Shown: positions 55,214 through 64,000 of the stretch, piece by piece
Position numbering within the stretch: the first letter of the stretch is position 1
Layout: every line of letters starts with the position of its first letter
Origin: Acidobacteriaceae bacterium
GTDB taxonomy: Bacteria > Acidobacteriota > Terriglobia > Bryobacterales > Bryobacteraceae
NCBI GenBank assembly: GCA_019240405.1
Contig: JAFAYL010000049.1
Coordinates: 1-64,000, forward strand
DNA: 64,000 nucleotides
Reading direction: 5' to 3'
The notes under the pieces: model-generated
Seen by the model: the letters and a program-made list of their open reading frames with translations, nothing else
Told to the model about the DNA's origin: nothing
The model's database searches: none
Program-made: the position numbers and the translations under genes

Positions 55214-56524
55214 ATGCGGCGGCAGCTCGTTTCGGTAGTCATTTTTTCGGTTTGGATTCCTGTGTGCTTGGTAGCGCAATACGGCGCTCCAATTGGAGGT
55301 GGCGGGCTGCCTCTGCCGTGGCACCACAAGAAGAGCCAGAAGGATTCCACAGGGCTGCCGACGATTTCCGCCGATGGGAGGACCGTCTCAAACGACGGAA
55401 AGAAGCTGGTCGTTGCCACGGAGGATGGGCGCACGCTTACGCTAAAGGTCGAATCCAAAACCAAGTTCGCGCAGTCAGGAAAGGACATAGCCGCAGCGCA
55501 GATTGTGCCGCGAACCCAGGTCCACGTTGAAGCTGCCGAAGATGAAGAGGCTTATCTGACGGCAGTCCGCGTCGAGCTGGTTAAAGATGCCGGACAGAAC
55601 GTGGGGCAGACCGAAGCGCCGGCCAGCTCCGGAGCAGGCGACCAGCCGGACAGGCCGCGTTCGACAGTTTCAGAGAGTCCGGTGGATGCACCCGACCGGC
55701 CGATCCTCCGGCGGGGGAAACCCAAGACGGAGGAATCCGCGAGTCCGCCCCGGGCGGAGAGTCACAACAACGGCACAGACTTCACCATTACCGAGGATGA
55801 CGCCAACTCCGACGCGCGAAACAGGCCGGCTTACGACGCGCTGATTGGGCGGGCGAAGGACTGGGCGCTGAATTTCACGAGCGGTCTACCTAATTTCGTG
55901 TGCCAGCAGTCGACGACGAGATATATGGAGGAATCTAAGTCCTCGGGCTGGCAAGCGCAGGATGTGGTTACGGCGAAAGTTGTTTTTGAAGACGGGAAGG
56001 AGAGCTATAGCGAGATCACGGTCGGCGGGAAGCGAGTCAACAAGAGCATGCTCGAATTGGGCGGCTCAACTTCGATCGGAGAGTTTGCTTCTGTTCTGCG
56101 CAGCCTGTTCTCCGATGCAAGCCAAACGCAGTTCACGTTCTACCGCTCGGCGACGATACGCGATCTGCCGGCCGCAATTTACGATTTCAAGGTTGGGCTG
56201 CGGAACTCGGATTGGTTTACACAAGTCGGCGGACAGAGCCTGAAGCCGGCCTACAGCGGGAGTGTGTGGGTGGACCGGTCGACGGCCGAGGTCCGGCGGA
56301 TTGAGCTCGAGGCGAACAACATTCCCAAAGATTTTCCTCTCGATATGGTGCAGTGGGCGATCGATTACGACAAAGTCCGGCTTGGGACGGCGGATTTCCT
56401 TCTACCGGTGCATGCCGAGAATCTCGCGTGCTGGCGGGGATCCACGACGTGCGTCAAGAACGCGATCGATTTCCGCGACTATCACAAGTTCTCGGGCGAA
56501 AGCACGATCACGTTTGAGAAGTAG
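55214..56524 (+). CDS. Secreted protein of unknown function
   Basis: A 436-residue exported protein if started at the ATG of MRRQLVSVVIFSVWIPVCLVAQ (signal peptide to about residue 22). A small beta region (about 40-110, ISADGRTVSNDGKKLVVATEDGRTLTLKV) is followed by a disordered Pro/Ser/Glu-rich linker (about 115-205). A conserved C-terminal domain (about 205-436) has NFTSGLPNFVCQQSTTRY, then SIGEFASVLRSLF and SGSVWVDRSTAEVRRIELEANNIP. I recall such domains in acidobacterial secreted proteins, without function. A GTG at 55112 would extend the frame without a clear signal peptide. No ribosome binding site is obvious. Confidence 0.65.
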   Translation: MRRQLVSVVIFSVWIPVCLVAQYGAPIGGGGLPLPWHHKKSQKDSTGLPTISADGRTVSNDGKKLVVATEDGRTLTLKVESKTKFAQSGKDIAAAQIVPRTQVHVEAAEDEEAYLTAVRVELVKDAGQNVGQTEAPASSGAGDQPDRPRSTVSESPVDAPDRPILRRGKPKTEESASPPRAESHNNGTDFTITEDDANSDARNRPAYDALIGRAKDWALNFTSGLPNFVCQQSTTRYMEESKSSGWQAQDVVTAKVVFEDGKESYSEITVGGKRVNKSMLELGGSTSIGEFASVLRSLFSDASQTQFTFYRSATIRDLPAAIYDFKVGLRNSDWFTQVGGQSLKPAYSGSVWVDRSTAEVRRIELEANNIPKDFPLDMVQWAIDYDKVRLGTADFLLPVHAENLACWRGSTTCVKNAIDFRDYHKFSGESTITFEK

Positions 56525-56637
56525 AGCAGCTTACGCTCTGGGCTGCTGAAGCGGCTTGGCGGTTGGGATGCGGCTGATCGCCCCAATTCTAATCGTCCCT
56601 GTGAGAGTAAAAGCGAGATTGTAAAAATACGAGCGGT

Positions 56638-56643
56638 TATAAT
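56638..56643 (+). promoter_or_regulatory. Likely -10 box of the act operon
   Basis: A perfect TATAAT in the 163-base gap ahead of actA, which would start transcription about 35-40 bases before its ATG. A good -35 hexamer is not evident at 16-18 bases; TTGTAA lies at only 13. Upstream, AGCAGC...GCTGCT (around 56525-56546) may be a hairpin ending the previous gene. Confidence 0.45.
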
Positions 56644-56687
56644 CACGGCTTGGTTTGCATCAAAGAAGTTCGTGAGTAGTTCACGCT

Positions 56688-57347
56688 ATGCCACAACTCT
56701 TTCGGCCAGCCTCAAACACGATCGCCAAGGGATCGATCGCGGTTGTCGTTCTCCTGCTGGGAGGAACATTGGCCGTCGGTTACATCACGGACCGCGGATC
56801 GTGGATGACGTTCGTCCAGGTCGCGCCTGAGCAGCCGATTCCGTTCAGCCACAAACATCACGTCAAAGATGACGGCATCGATTGCCGGTACTGTCACACG
56901 AGCGTCGAGACTTCGCATTATGCAGGTCTCCCGCCGACCGAGACATGCATGACGTGCCACTCACAAATTTGGGCAAACGCTACGCTTACGCAGCCGATTC
57001 GAGATAGTTGGGCGACGGGAAGATCGATTGATTGGACGCGGGTTCACGATCTCCCGGACTTTGTGTATTTCGACCACAGCATTCATGTGAACAAAGGAAT
57101 AGGGTGCTCGACTTGTCACGGGCACGTGGACGAGATGCCGCTGACTTACCGGGTGAACACACTTTATATGAACTGGTGCGTGAATTGCCACCGGGAGCCA
57201 TACAAATACATCCGGCCGAGGTCGGAGGTCTTCAATATCGATTACGAGTATCCGGCGAACCAGGAGGTGCTGGGGCGGAGGCTCATGGCTGAGTACAAAG
57301 TTAAAGATGCGCGCACGTTAACGGATTGCTTTACTTGCCACCGATGA
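56688..57347 (+). CDS. actA: Alternative complex III pentahaem cytochrome c subunit
   Basis: ActA, the multihaem c subunit of the quinol:cytochrome c oxidoreductase alternative complex III, on the periplasmic face. An N-terminal helix (about 13-32) anchors it, and five CxxCH sites are visible (CRYCH, CMTCH, CSTCH, CVNCH, CFTCH). Histidines for the sixth ligands occur in SHKHHVKDD and FDHSIHVNKG. The 219-residue length is typical. First gene of the operon; stop overlaps actB (ATGA). Confidence 0.93.
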   Translation: MPQLFRPASNTIAKGSIAVVVLLLGGTLAVGYITDRGSWMTFVQVAPEQPIPFSHKHHVKDDGIDCRYCHTSVETSHYAGLPPTETCMTCHSQIWANATLTQPIRDSWATGRSIDWTRVHDLPDFVYFDHSIHVNKGIGCSTCHGHVDEMPLTYRVNTLYMNWCVNCHREPYKYIRPRSEVFNIDYEYPANQEVLGRRLMAEYKVKDARTLTDCFTCHR

Positions 57348-60300
57348 AGGAATCTTCGTTCGTCTCGTTGGAATCGCTGCTCGAGCCAAGGCCAAGAACC
57401 GCGCCGAACTTGCATGCTCTTCGCGAGAAGCTGGCTGCGGGACGCGGACCGGTGTTCTGGCGAACACTTGAAGAGGCGGCGGAAAGCGAGGAATTGCGCG
57501 AGTACATCGAGCAGGAGTTTCCGGGACTTTCCGGGCAGATTCCTCAAGGCGTGGATCGACGCAGCCTACTAAAGGTGATGGCGGCATCGCTTGCAATGGC
57601 GGGCGCTGCGGCGTGCACGAGACAGCCTAGAGAGGCGATTGTTCCGTACGTACGCCAACCGGAAAATGTCATCCCAGGAGTTCCGCTGTTTTACGCGACA
57701 GCCATGCCAGTGGCGGGTTACGCGCGCGGCCTGCTAGTCGAGAGTCATTTGAACCGGCCGACAAAGGTGGAAGGCAATCCGGATCATCCGGCGAGTCTTG
57801 GGGCAACAAGTATTTTCGAGCAGGCTTCTGTTTTGGATCTATATGATCCCGACCGCTCTGAGAGCGTGCTACACGAAGGGCGCGCTACGAGCTGGGCGGA
57901 ATTTACAGGGATATTCATCAACGAGTCGCAAAGTTTGGCTCAGCGGAAGGGAGAGGGCCTGGCAATCTTGAGCGGCGCAACGACATCGCCGACCTTGATT
58001 GATCAGATGAACAGGATTCGCGCGCAGTGGCCTGCGAGCAAGTGGTACATCCATGAACCGAGCGTAAATCCGGCAATCGCGAGCGCGGCGAAAAAGATTG
58101 CCGGGCGAGGTGCCCTGGTCGCTTACGATCTTTCGCAAGCCGATGTGGTCGTCAGTCTCGAGAGCGATTTCGCAAACGTCGGACCTGCGATGCTCGCCAA
58201 CGCCCGCCAGCTTGCGCGACGTCGAGCGGTAGATAACGGCGCGACACCGTGCCGGTTTTATGCTATCGAATCGGCGCCCTCGGTTAGCGGCTCGATAGCC
58301 GATCACCGGTTTGCCGTGAAGAGCAGCCAGATTCCCGTAATCGCCTATCAACTCGCAAAAGCGTGCGGCGTAGCGGCGCCGGACGCGCCGGGAGCAGCTC
58401 CGGAGTGGCTGGGTGCGGTCGCGAAAGATTTAACTGACGCAAGAGGCCGATCCGTCGTCATCCCTGGTGAATTTCAGCCCGAGAGTGTGCATCTGGCGGC
58501 TTACGCGATCAACGCAGCGCTCGGGAACACCGGGAAAAGCGCGCGGGTTCTTGAGGGTGTTGAGCCGGAGGAGACGCATTCGCTTGAAGAGCTCGCAAGC
58601 GATCTGAATGGCGGGCATGTTGAAACGCTAGTTATTCTTGGCTCAAACCCGGTCTACAACGCGCCTTCGTCGCTCGATTTCGCGAATGCGATCCGCAAGG
58701 CGCGGCTGGTAATCCGATTGGGTCAGTTTTTCGATGAAACATCATTACTGAGCCACTGGCATATACCGGAGGCGCACTATCTCGAGACTTGGTCGGATTC
58801 GCGAGCTTTCGACGGAACGGTAACGATTCAGCAGCCTTTGATTCTGCCGTTGTACGACGGGAAATCCGCTCACGAAATTCTCACGATTCTCGACGGCAAG
58901 CCGGACGTCAGCTCGCATGACATCGTGAAGGGATATTGGCAGGCGCAGAATAAGACGGGTGATTTTGGAGCCGTGTGGCCGAAATCCCTGCATGACGGTT
59001 TTGTGGCGGGAACCGCAGTGGCAGAGGTGAAGGCGGGAGGGTCTGTGGCACTTCCGCCGCTTGCTTCTCCAGCGACGGGCGGCGTGGAGGTGGTTCTTCG
59101 GCCCGATCCCACTATTGGCGACGGCACGTATTCGAATAACGGGTGGCTACAAGAATTGCCCAAGCCGCAGAGCAAGATGACATGGGACAACGTGGTGCTG
59201 GTGAGTCCGAAGGCCGCCACTGATATGCACATTGATAAAGGACACGTGCTGCGAGTGACGGTGGACGGCAAAAGCATTGAGGGTCCGGCGTGGATTTTGC
59301 CAGGACACGCAGAAGATTCCGTAACCATCACATTCGGATACGGCCGCAAAGGTTCAGGACGCGTCGGAAACGATATTGGATATAACGCGTACGCGATTCA
59401 GAATGCGGCTGCGCGCTATGTTGCCGCTGGATCAGTCGAGAAAACCGGCCGGACTTATCGGATCGCCGACATTCAAGAGACTCAGACGATGGCCGGGCGA
59501 GATCCGGTGCGCGCGGCGGAGCTGAGTGAATTCCGGGAGCATCCGGACTTCCCCACGCGGGAGGAGAAACCGCTACCGCCCGATCTGACTTTGTACCTTC
59601 CTCAAGAATTTCCATACACCGGCTACAAATGGGGCATGGCGATCGATCTGAATGTCTGCATCGGCTGCCACTCATGCGTCATTGCGTGCCAGGCGGAGAA
59701 CAATATCGCAGTGGTTGGCAAAGACCAGGTGGCACGCGGCCGGCATATGCATTGGATACGAGTCGACCGGTATTATTCGGGCAATCTCGATACTCCGGAG
59801 ATCTACAACCAGCCGATTCCGTGCATGCACTGCGAGAACGCGCCGTGCGAGCTGGTGTGTCCGGTGGCGGCGACAGTGCACAGCGATGAAGGAATCAATC
59901 AGATGGTTTATAACCGCTGCGTTGGTACTCGCTACTGTTCGAATAATTGTCCTTACAAGGTGCGCCGCTTTAACTTTTACTTGTATTCGGACTGGCAGAC
60001 GCCCAGCTTATATGGAGTGCGCAACCCGGATGTAACGGTCCGCAGCCGCGGCGTCATGGAGAAATGCTCGTACTGCATCCAACGGATTCAGGAAGTCAAG
60101 ATTCAAGCAGAGAAGGAAGAGCGGCGCGCGCGCGATGGCGAAATCCAAACCGCGTGCCAGCAAGTCTGTCCTACTGAGGCGATTACTTTTGGCGATCTCA
60201 ACGATCGAAACAGCAAGGTCGCAAAGCTTCAGGCGCTGAAGCGCAACTACGGACTGCTCGATGATCTGAACACACGCCCGCGCACAACGTATCTCGGCTA

Positions 60301-60355
60301 CGTCCGCAACTCAAACGAGGCATTAAGGGGGCAGCGTGCCAACAGAGAATCCTGA
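57344..60355 (+). CDS. actB: Alternative complex III molybdopterin-like/iron-sulfur subunit
   Basis: ActB, about 1003 residues, on the periplasmic side. The N-terminal three quarters resemble a molybdopterin oxidoreductase but belong to the ActB group, which lacks the cofactor. A twin-arginine-like signal DRRSLLKVMAASLAMAG with AAC lies near residues 71-92, rather inside the chain as in known ActB proteins. The C-terminal ferredoxin-like part carries cysteine sets CIGCHSCVIACQ (near 770), CMHCENAPCELVCP, CVGTRYCSNNCP and CSYCIQRIQ with CQQVCP for four clusters. The ATG at 57344 gives the ATGA overlap with actA. Confidence 0.93.
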   Translation: MKESSFVSLESLLEPRPRTAPNLHALREKLAAGRGPVFWRTLEEAAESEELREYIEQEFPGLSGQIPQGVDRRSLLKVMAASLAMAGAAACTRQPREAIVPYVRQPENVIPGVPLFYATAMPVAGYARGLLVESHLNRPTKVEGNPDHPASLGATSIFEQASVLDLYDPDRSESVLHEGRATSWAEFTGIFINESQSLAQRKGEGLAILSGATTSPTLIDQMNRIRAQWPASKWYIHEPSVNPAIASAAKKIAGRGALVAYDLSQADVVVSLESDFANVGPAMLANARQLARRRAVDNGATPCRFYAIESAPSVSGSIADHRFAVKSSQIPVIAYQLAKACGVAAPDAPGAAPEWLGAVAKDLTDARGRSVVIPGEFQPESVHLAAYAINAALGNTGKSARVLEGVEPEETHSLEELASDLNGGHVETLVILGSNPVYNAPSSLDFANAIRKARLVIRLGQFFDETSLLSHWHIPEAHYLETWSDSRAFDGTVTIQQPLILPLYDGKSAHEILTILDGKPDVSSHDIVKGYWQAQNKTGDFGAVWPKSLHDGFVAGTAVAEVKAGGSVALPPLASPATGGVEVVLRPDPTIGDGTYSNNGWLQELPKPQSKMTWDNVVLVSPKAATDMHIDKGHVLRVTVDGKSIEGPAWILPGHAEDSVTITFGYGRKGSGRVGNDIGYNAYAIQNAAARYVAAGSVEKTGRTYRIADIQETQTMAGRDPVRAAELSEFREHPDFPTREEKPLPPDLTLYLPQEFPYTGYKWGMAIDLNVCIGCHSCVIACQAENNIAVVGKDQVARGRHMHWIRVDRYYSGNLDTPEIYNQPIPCMHCENAPCELVCPVAATVHSDEGINQMVYNRCVGTRYCSNNCPYKVRRFNFYLYSDWQTPSLYGVRNPDVTVRSRGVMEKCSYCIQRIQEVKIQAEKEERRARDGEIQTACQQVCPTEAITFGDLNDRNSKVAKLQALKRNYGLLDDLNTRPRTTYLGYVRNSNEALRGQRANRES

Positions 60356-61763
60356 AGAAAAGCTGCTCGCGACTAACGTTCAGGTAATTGATCCGGGCCC
60401 GGCGAGTGTTCTAGCGCCGGGGCATACGTACGATAGCGTCACAGACAAAATCGCCGGGACCGTTTTTCTCAAGTGGAAAAACACGCCGAAAGGATGGATC
60501 ATCGGCGCGCTGATCTCTTTTGCAATCGTCAACGTGCTCCTGTACGCGGTGAGCGTGCTTTTTCTGAAGGGCGTCGGGATCTGGGGCATCAACATCCCGA
60601 TTGGTTGGGGCTTTGCGATTATCAATTTCGTTTGGTGGATCGGTATCGGCCATGCGGGCACACTGATTTCGGCCATCCTATTTCTGTTAAAGCAGGATTG
60701 GCGGACTTCGATTAACCGCTTTGCCGAAGCGATGACGTTGTTCGCCGTGGCTTGCGCCGCGATGTTTCCGATCTTGCATCTCGGGCGGCCTTGGCTGTTT
60801 TACTGGCTGATGCCTTATCCAAGCTCGATGTGGTTGTGGCCGCAGCCGCGCAGCCCGCTCGAGTGGGACGTGTTCGCGGTCTCGACTTATGGAACGGTTT
60901 CGCTTGTGTTCTGGTACGTTGGCCTGATTCCGGATTTGGCGACCATGCGGGATTCGGCGCCGAAGCTTTGGATGCAGCGCATGTACGGCGTGCTGGCGCT
61001 CGGGTGGCGCGGGTCAATCAAGCACTGGCACCGGTATAACAAGGCGTATTTATTGTTGGCCGGCCTCTCGACGCCGCTGGTGCTTTCGGTGCACACGATT
61101 GTGAGCTTCGACTTCGCGATCAGCGTCATTCCCGGCTGGCACACGACGATTTTCCCGCCCTATTTCGTTGCAGGCGCGATCTATTCCGGTTTTGCAATGG
61201 TGCTGACGCTAATCATTCCGCTGCGCTCCTGGTACAAGATGCAGGACATTATCACGATGCGCCACATAGAGGCATCGGCGAAGGTGATGCTGGGCACGGG
61301 GTTGATTGTTGCGTACGGTTATACGCAGGAGGCTTTCTTTGCGTGGTACAGCGGCGATCCCTACGAGAGCTTCATGTACTGGAACCGGATGACTGGCCCG
61401 TACGGTTTCACTTATCTGCTTTTGATCTTGTGCAATATCGCGATCCCGCAAGCATTATGGTCGGGCAAGGTGCGTAGAAATGTGCCGCTGGTGTGGTGCA
61501 TTTCGATTGTGGTGAATATCGGGATGTGGCTCGAGCGTTTTGTGATTGTCGTGGTGAGCCTTACCCGAGACTTTTTGCCTTCTCAGTGGGGAACGTATAT
61601 TCCGACGGGATGGGATATTGCGACGTATGTGGGAACGCTCGGATTTTTTGTTATGTGCATGTTCCTGTTCGTACGGCTGCTTCCCGCGATTTCGATTTTC
61701 GAAGAACGTGAAGTGGTGCATCACGGCGGACATGGACACGTGGAGCCTGCCTATGAACCATGA
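60336..61763 (+). CDS. actC: Alternative complex III NrfD-like membrane subunit
   Basis: ActC, 475 residues with about ten membrane helices, the NrfD-like subunit that binds quinol. VWWIGIGHAGTLISAILFLLKQDWRTSINRFAEAMTLFAV and LGRPWLFYWLMPYP are characteristic. The start is GTG after an AAGGGGG run, overlapping actB by 20 bases. It pairs with ActF as the second quinone-site candidate. Confidence 0.93.
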   Translation: MPTENPEEKLLATNVQVIDPGPASVLAPGHTYDSVTDKIAGTVFLKWKNTPKGWIIGALISFAIVNVLLYAVSVLFLKGVGIWGINIPIGWGFAIINFVWWIGIGHAGTLISAILFLLKQDWRTSINRFAEAMTLFAVACAAMFPILHLGRPWLFYWLMPYPSSMWLWPQPRSPLEWDVFAVSTYGTVSLVFWYVGLIPDLATMRDSAPKLWMQRMYGVLALGWRGSIKHWHRYNKAYLLLAGLSTPLVLSVHTIVSFDFAISVIPGWHTTIFPPYFVAGAIYSGFAMVLTLIIPLRSWYKMQDIITMRHIEASAKVMLGTGLIVAYGYTQEAFFAWYSGDPYESFMYWNRMTGPYGFTYLLLILCNIAIPQALWSGKVRRNVPLVWCISIVVNIGMWLERFVIVVVSLTRDFLPSQWGTYIPTGWDIATYVGTLGFFVMCMFLFVRLLPAISIFEEREVVHHGGHGHVEPAYEP

Positions 61764-62310
61764 TGTAGCTCTTAACGAGCTCGCGGCGGTTCACGGCGCG
61801 ATGGCGGAATTCAATACGCCGGAAGAAATCCTGGCGGCAGCTGAGCGAGCCTATGCGGCTGGTTACCGGCAGATGGACGCCTACACTCCATTCGCGGTGG
61901 AAGGTCTGGCGGAGACGATTGGTTTCAAGAAGAACTATGTTGCCTTGGCCGTTCTGATCGGCGGGATTTGCGGAGTGACGGGCGGCTATAGCCTCCTGTA
62001 TTGGATTACAGTCATCGCCTACCCGCATAATGTGGGCGCGCGACCACTGCATAGCTGGCCTTCGTATATTCCGATCACGTTCGAATGCATGATTCTGCTG
62101 TCGGCGCTGACCGCGCTGGTTTCGATGCTGGCGATGAATGGATTGCCAAAGCCGTATCACCCGGTATTTAACGTTCCTGAATTCGACAGAGCTTCTAAAG
62201 ACAAGTTCTTTTTGTGCATCGAATCATCCGACCCGAAGTTTCGGACGGAAGAAGCGCTCGAATTCTTGCGGGAGGTGGGAGGAAGCGAGGTGATGCTTGT
62301 TCCGGCGTAA
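61753..62310 (+). CDS. actD: Alternative complex III subunit D (DUF3341)
   Basis: ActD, 185 residues, a peripheral membrane subunit with DUF3341: ELAAVHGAMAEFNTPEEILAAAERAYAAGYRQMDAYTPFAVEGL, then two helices (about 60-80 and 100-125), and an acidic tail FFLCIESSDPKF. The ATG at 61753 overlaps the end of actC by 11 bases, although the frame is open from 61618. Its role is structural in the known complex. Confidence 0.92.
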   Translation: MNHDVALNELAAVHGAMAEFNTPEEILAAAERAYAAGYRQMDAYTPFAVEGLAETIGFKKNYVALAVLIGGICGVTGGYSLLYWITVIAYPHNVGARPLHSWPSYIPITFECMILLSALTALVSMLAMNGLPKPYHPVFNVPEFDRASKDKFFLCIESSDPKFRTEEALEFLREVGGSEVMLVPA

Positions 62311-62929
62311 AGCGCTCCGAGCCGTAGTAGTTCTGAGCGCGCTTTGCGCCACAGCGTGCCGGCAGGACATGCACAACCAGCCGCGCTATAAGCCGTATGC
62401 CGCGAGCAACTTCTTCGAAGATGGCAGGTCGGAGAGGCCGACCATTGAGGATACCGTCGCGCGCGGGCAGTTGCACTTGGACGAAGCTCGGTATACGGGA
62501 AAGCTTAACGGAAAAGACGTTGATTATTTCCCGATTCAAATCACTCGCGCTGACTTGGCGAGGGGACAGGAGCGCTTCAATATCTATTGTTCTCCGTGTC
62601 ATGGACGGCTAGGCGATGGCCGGGGGATGGTTGTTTTGCGAGGGTTACGGCAGCCTCCGAGCTATTACGATGAGCGACTGGTTACCGCGCCAATCGGGCA
62701 CTTCTTCGATGTAATGACGAATGGCTTCGGGGCGATGTTCAGCTATGCATCGCGCGTTCCGGTGGACGACCGCTGGAGAATTGCCGCTTACATTCGCGCC
62801 TTGCAATTGAGCCAGAATGGCCCGGCGGGAATAGCGAATACGAGCGAGACAACAACGAGCCCCAGCCAGGCACAGCGGCCGCCTGTGCGAGAGAAGATGG
62901 GCCAGCGGATGGGCGGAGGTCTGAAATGA
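62297..62929 (+). CDS. actE: Alternative complex III monohaem cytochrome c lipoprotein
   Basis: ActE, 210 residues. The signal ends in a lipobox-like LCATAC, suggesting a lipid-anchored periplasmic protein. One CxxCH (CSPCHGRLGDGRG) binds haem, with a methionine ligand likely further on. It would pass electrons from the complex to the oxidase. The start is TTG, because no other start is in frame before the signal peptide; it overlaps actD by 14 bases and actF by ATGA. The last 40 residues are Ser/Thr/Gln-rich. Confidence 0.9.
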   Translation: MFRRKALRAVVVLSALCATACRQDMHNQPRYKPYAASNFFEDGRSERPTIEDTVARGQLHLDEARYTGKLNGKDVDYFPIQITRADLARGQERFNIYCSPCHGRLGDGRGMVVLRGLRQPPSYYDERLVTAPIGHFFDVMTNGFGAMFSYASRVPVDDRWRIAAYIRALQLSQNGPAGIANTSETTTSPSQAQRPPVREKMGQRMGGGLK

Positions 62930-64000
62930 AGCTGCATCACGAAAATCCTCTTCCCGTGCCGGTTGAACGGCTTGGCGCACAGGCCAGCCGCATTCAGCAG
63001 ATTTGCGGGGTAATCGGCGTAATCGGGCTAGTGCTTTGCGTTATGGCGTTCCTGTTTAACCGCGAAGAATTTTTTCAATCGTACAGTTTCGCCTTCCTTT
63101 ACTGGAGTGGATTCGCGATCGGCGGGCTGGGCGTTCTGCTGATGCATCACACGGTGGGAGGCAAGTGGGGCGTTACGATCCGGCGCTTACTTGAAGCCAA
63201 GATGCGCACGCTCCGGCTCGTTGCAGTGCTGATTATCCCGATTCTGTTTGGGTTGCGGTACATCTACCCGTGGGCGAATCATCAACTCGTGATGCAAACG
63301 CCGGTGCTTCAGCATAAGCAGCCATACCTGAATACTCTCTTCTTTATTGGGCGCGTGATTCTGTACTTTATTGTTTGGTGGTTCTGGGGTTTTCGAGTGA
63401 ACCGGCTCGCCGACCGGCAGGACGAAACGGGTGATCCGACGCTCAAAGAACGTATGCGTGCATTCAGCGCGCCGGGCGTGCTGGTATTCACGCTAACCGG
63501 AACGTTCGCCTACATCGATTGGATTCTTTCGGCGGACGTGCAGTTTTATTCGACGATTTACGGGGCGATGATTTTAGTTGGGGATGTTCTGCAGACGCTC
63601 GCGCTTTCTATCGTCGTACTCGTATTAGCGTCGAGAGATAACAGGTTCGGCGGACGCATAGCTGCGCCTGTGTTGCACGATCTCGGCAACATGATGTTTG
63701 CATTCGTCATTTTCTGGGCCTACCTCTCAGCGTCGCAATTGATCATCGTTTGGCCGGGCAATCTTCCACAAGAGATCGGCTGGTATTTGGACCGGGTTCG
63801 AGGATTCTGGAAATATTTCGCAGCCGCGACGGCGCTTTCGATGTTCGCGATTCCGTTTTGCTTGCTGCTTTCACAAGATCGCAAGCGGCATCCCGACCGG
63901 CTGCTGAGAGTAGCTGTTTTTATATTATTCGCTCGATTGATCGACATGTTCTGGATAGTCGAGCCAACTCATCGCACAAAAGGATTTGCTTTGTACTGGA
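62926..64000 (+). CDS. actF: Alternative complex III subunit F, NrfD-like (3' end outside window)
   Basis: The frame runs from the ATG at 62926 to the window edge without stopping, giving 358 residues so far. Several hydrophobic helices are visible (about 27-46, 55-72, 95-115, 135-155 and others), matching ActF, the second NrfD-like, quinone-related membrane subunit. Conserved-looking stretches include MHHTVGGKWGVTIRRLLEA and TGTFAYIDWILSADVQFYSTIYG. GGCGGAGGT lies 6 bases before the ATG, which overlaps the actE stop (ATGA). In relatives a cytochrome oxidase often follows. Confidence 0.93.
   Translation, partial: MKLHHENPLPVPVERLGAQASRIQQICGVIGVIGLVLCVMAFLFNREEFFQSYSFAFLYWSGFAIGGLGVLLMHHTVGGKWGVTIRRLLEAKMRTLRLVAVLIIPILFGLRYIYPWANHQLVMQTPVLQHKQPYLNTLFFIGRVILYFIVWWFWGFRVNRLADRQDETGDPTLKERMRAFSAPGVLVFTLTGTFAYIDWILSADVQFYSTIYGAMILVGDVLQTLALSIVVLVLASRDNRFGGRIAAPVLHDLGNMMFAFVIFWAYLSASQLIIVWPGNLPQEIGWYLDRVRGFWKYFAAATALSMFAIPFCLLLSQDRKRHPDRLLRVAVFILFARLIDMFWIVEPTHRTKGFALYW

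Noticed and set aside
55048-55488. N-terminal extension of RANAQ copy 2 in the long open frame
   Set aside because: The extension overlaps the opposite secreted-protein gene and has no family similarity; the ATG at 55047 gives the family start.
1-64000. CRISPR array, prophage, insertion sequence or rRNA/tRNA gene
   Set aside because: No regularly spaced direct repeats, transposase or integrase motifs, or RNA gene structures were seen on either strand.

Overview
The window is a gene-dense bacterial chromosome segment with no gap of 300 bases or more without a gene. It most likely comes from an acidobacterium of the Solibacter/Bryobacter type. This is an inference from content: an alternative complex III operon, a giant hybrid kinase with a beta-propeller sensor, a WXXGXW secreted protein, acidobacterial secreted families, and two copies of the RANAQ/STGP hypothetical family. 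I saw no rRNA, tRNA, CRISPR array, phage or transposase. G+C looks to be in the high fifties by eye. About a quarter of the genes start with TTG or GTG, and 4-base start/stop overlaps (ATGA, GTGA, TTGA) are very common.

Layout. 1-5.7 kb: the end of an amidohydrolase, a WXXGXW repeat protein, a VapBC toxin-antitoxin pair, a secreted cupin, a secreted esterase and the first RANAQ protein. 5.8-13 kb (+): metX, an M20 dipeptidase, murJ, a coiled-coil zinc-ribbon protein and an EF-G paralogue. 13-19.5 kb (-): radical SAM protein, fucose-isomerase-like protein, glnE and an exported Mn-type superoxide dismutase. 19.6-25 kb: lepB, a DUF2905 membrane protein, acsA, an OsmC peroxidase, a sugar epimerase with pgeF, and csbD.

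25-42.5 kb (+): purC, cvpA and gph lead into a tightly overlapping run. It encodes a VWA/glutamine-amidotransferase-like membrane protein, a caspase-fold protein without its cysteine, a TPR-HExxH metallopeptidase, MoxR, a DUF58 protein, a BatA-like VWA protein and a giant DUF4175-like coiled-coil membrane protein. Two HtrA-like proteases without signal peptides and a LuxR-type regulator with a degenerate receiver follow. This MoxR/VWA/peptidase block is the best candidate for an under-described system.

42.5-53.3 kb (-): a receiver-DUF3052 fusion, the hybrid kinase, dprA, topA and a GH63-like glucosidase. 53.3-56.5 kb: a type III polyketide synthase, the second RANAQ protein, whose tail is built on repeat DNA, and a secreted unknown. 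56.7 kb to the end (+): actA-actF of alternative complex III (quinol to cytochrome c electron transfer), with actF cut by the window edge.

Starts were moved from the longest open frame where an overlap, a ribosome binding site or a signal peptide argued for it. Product names rest on recognised motifs and family memory, not on searches.
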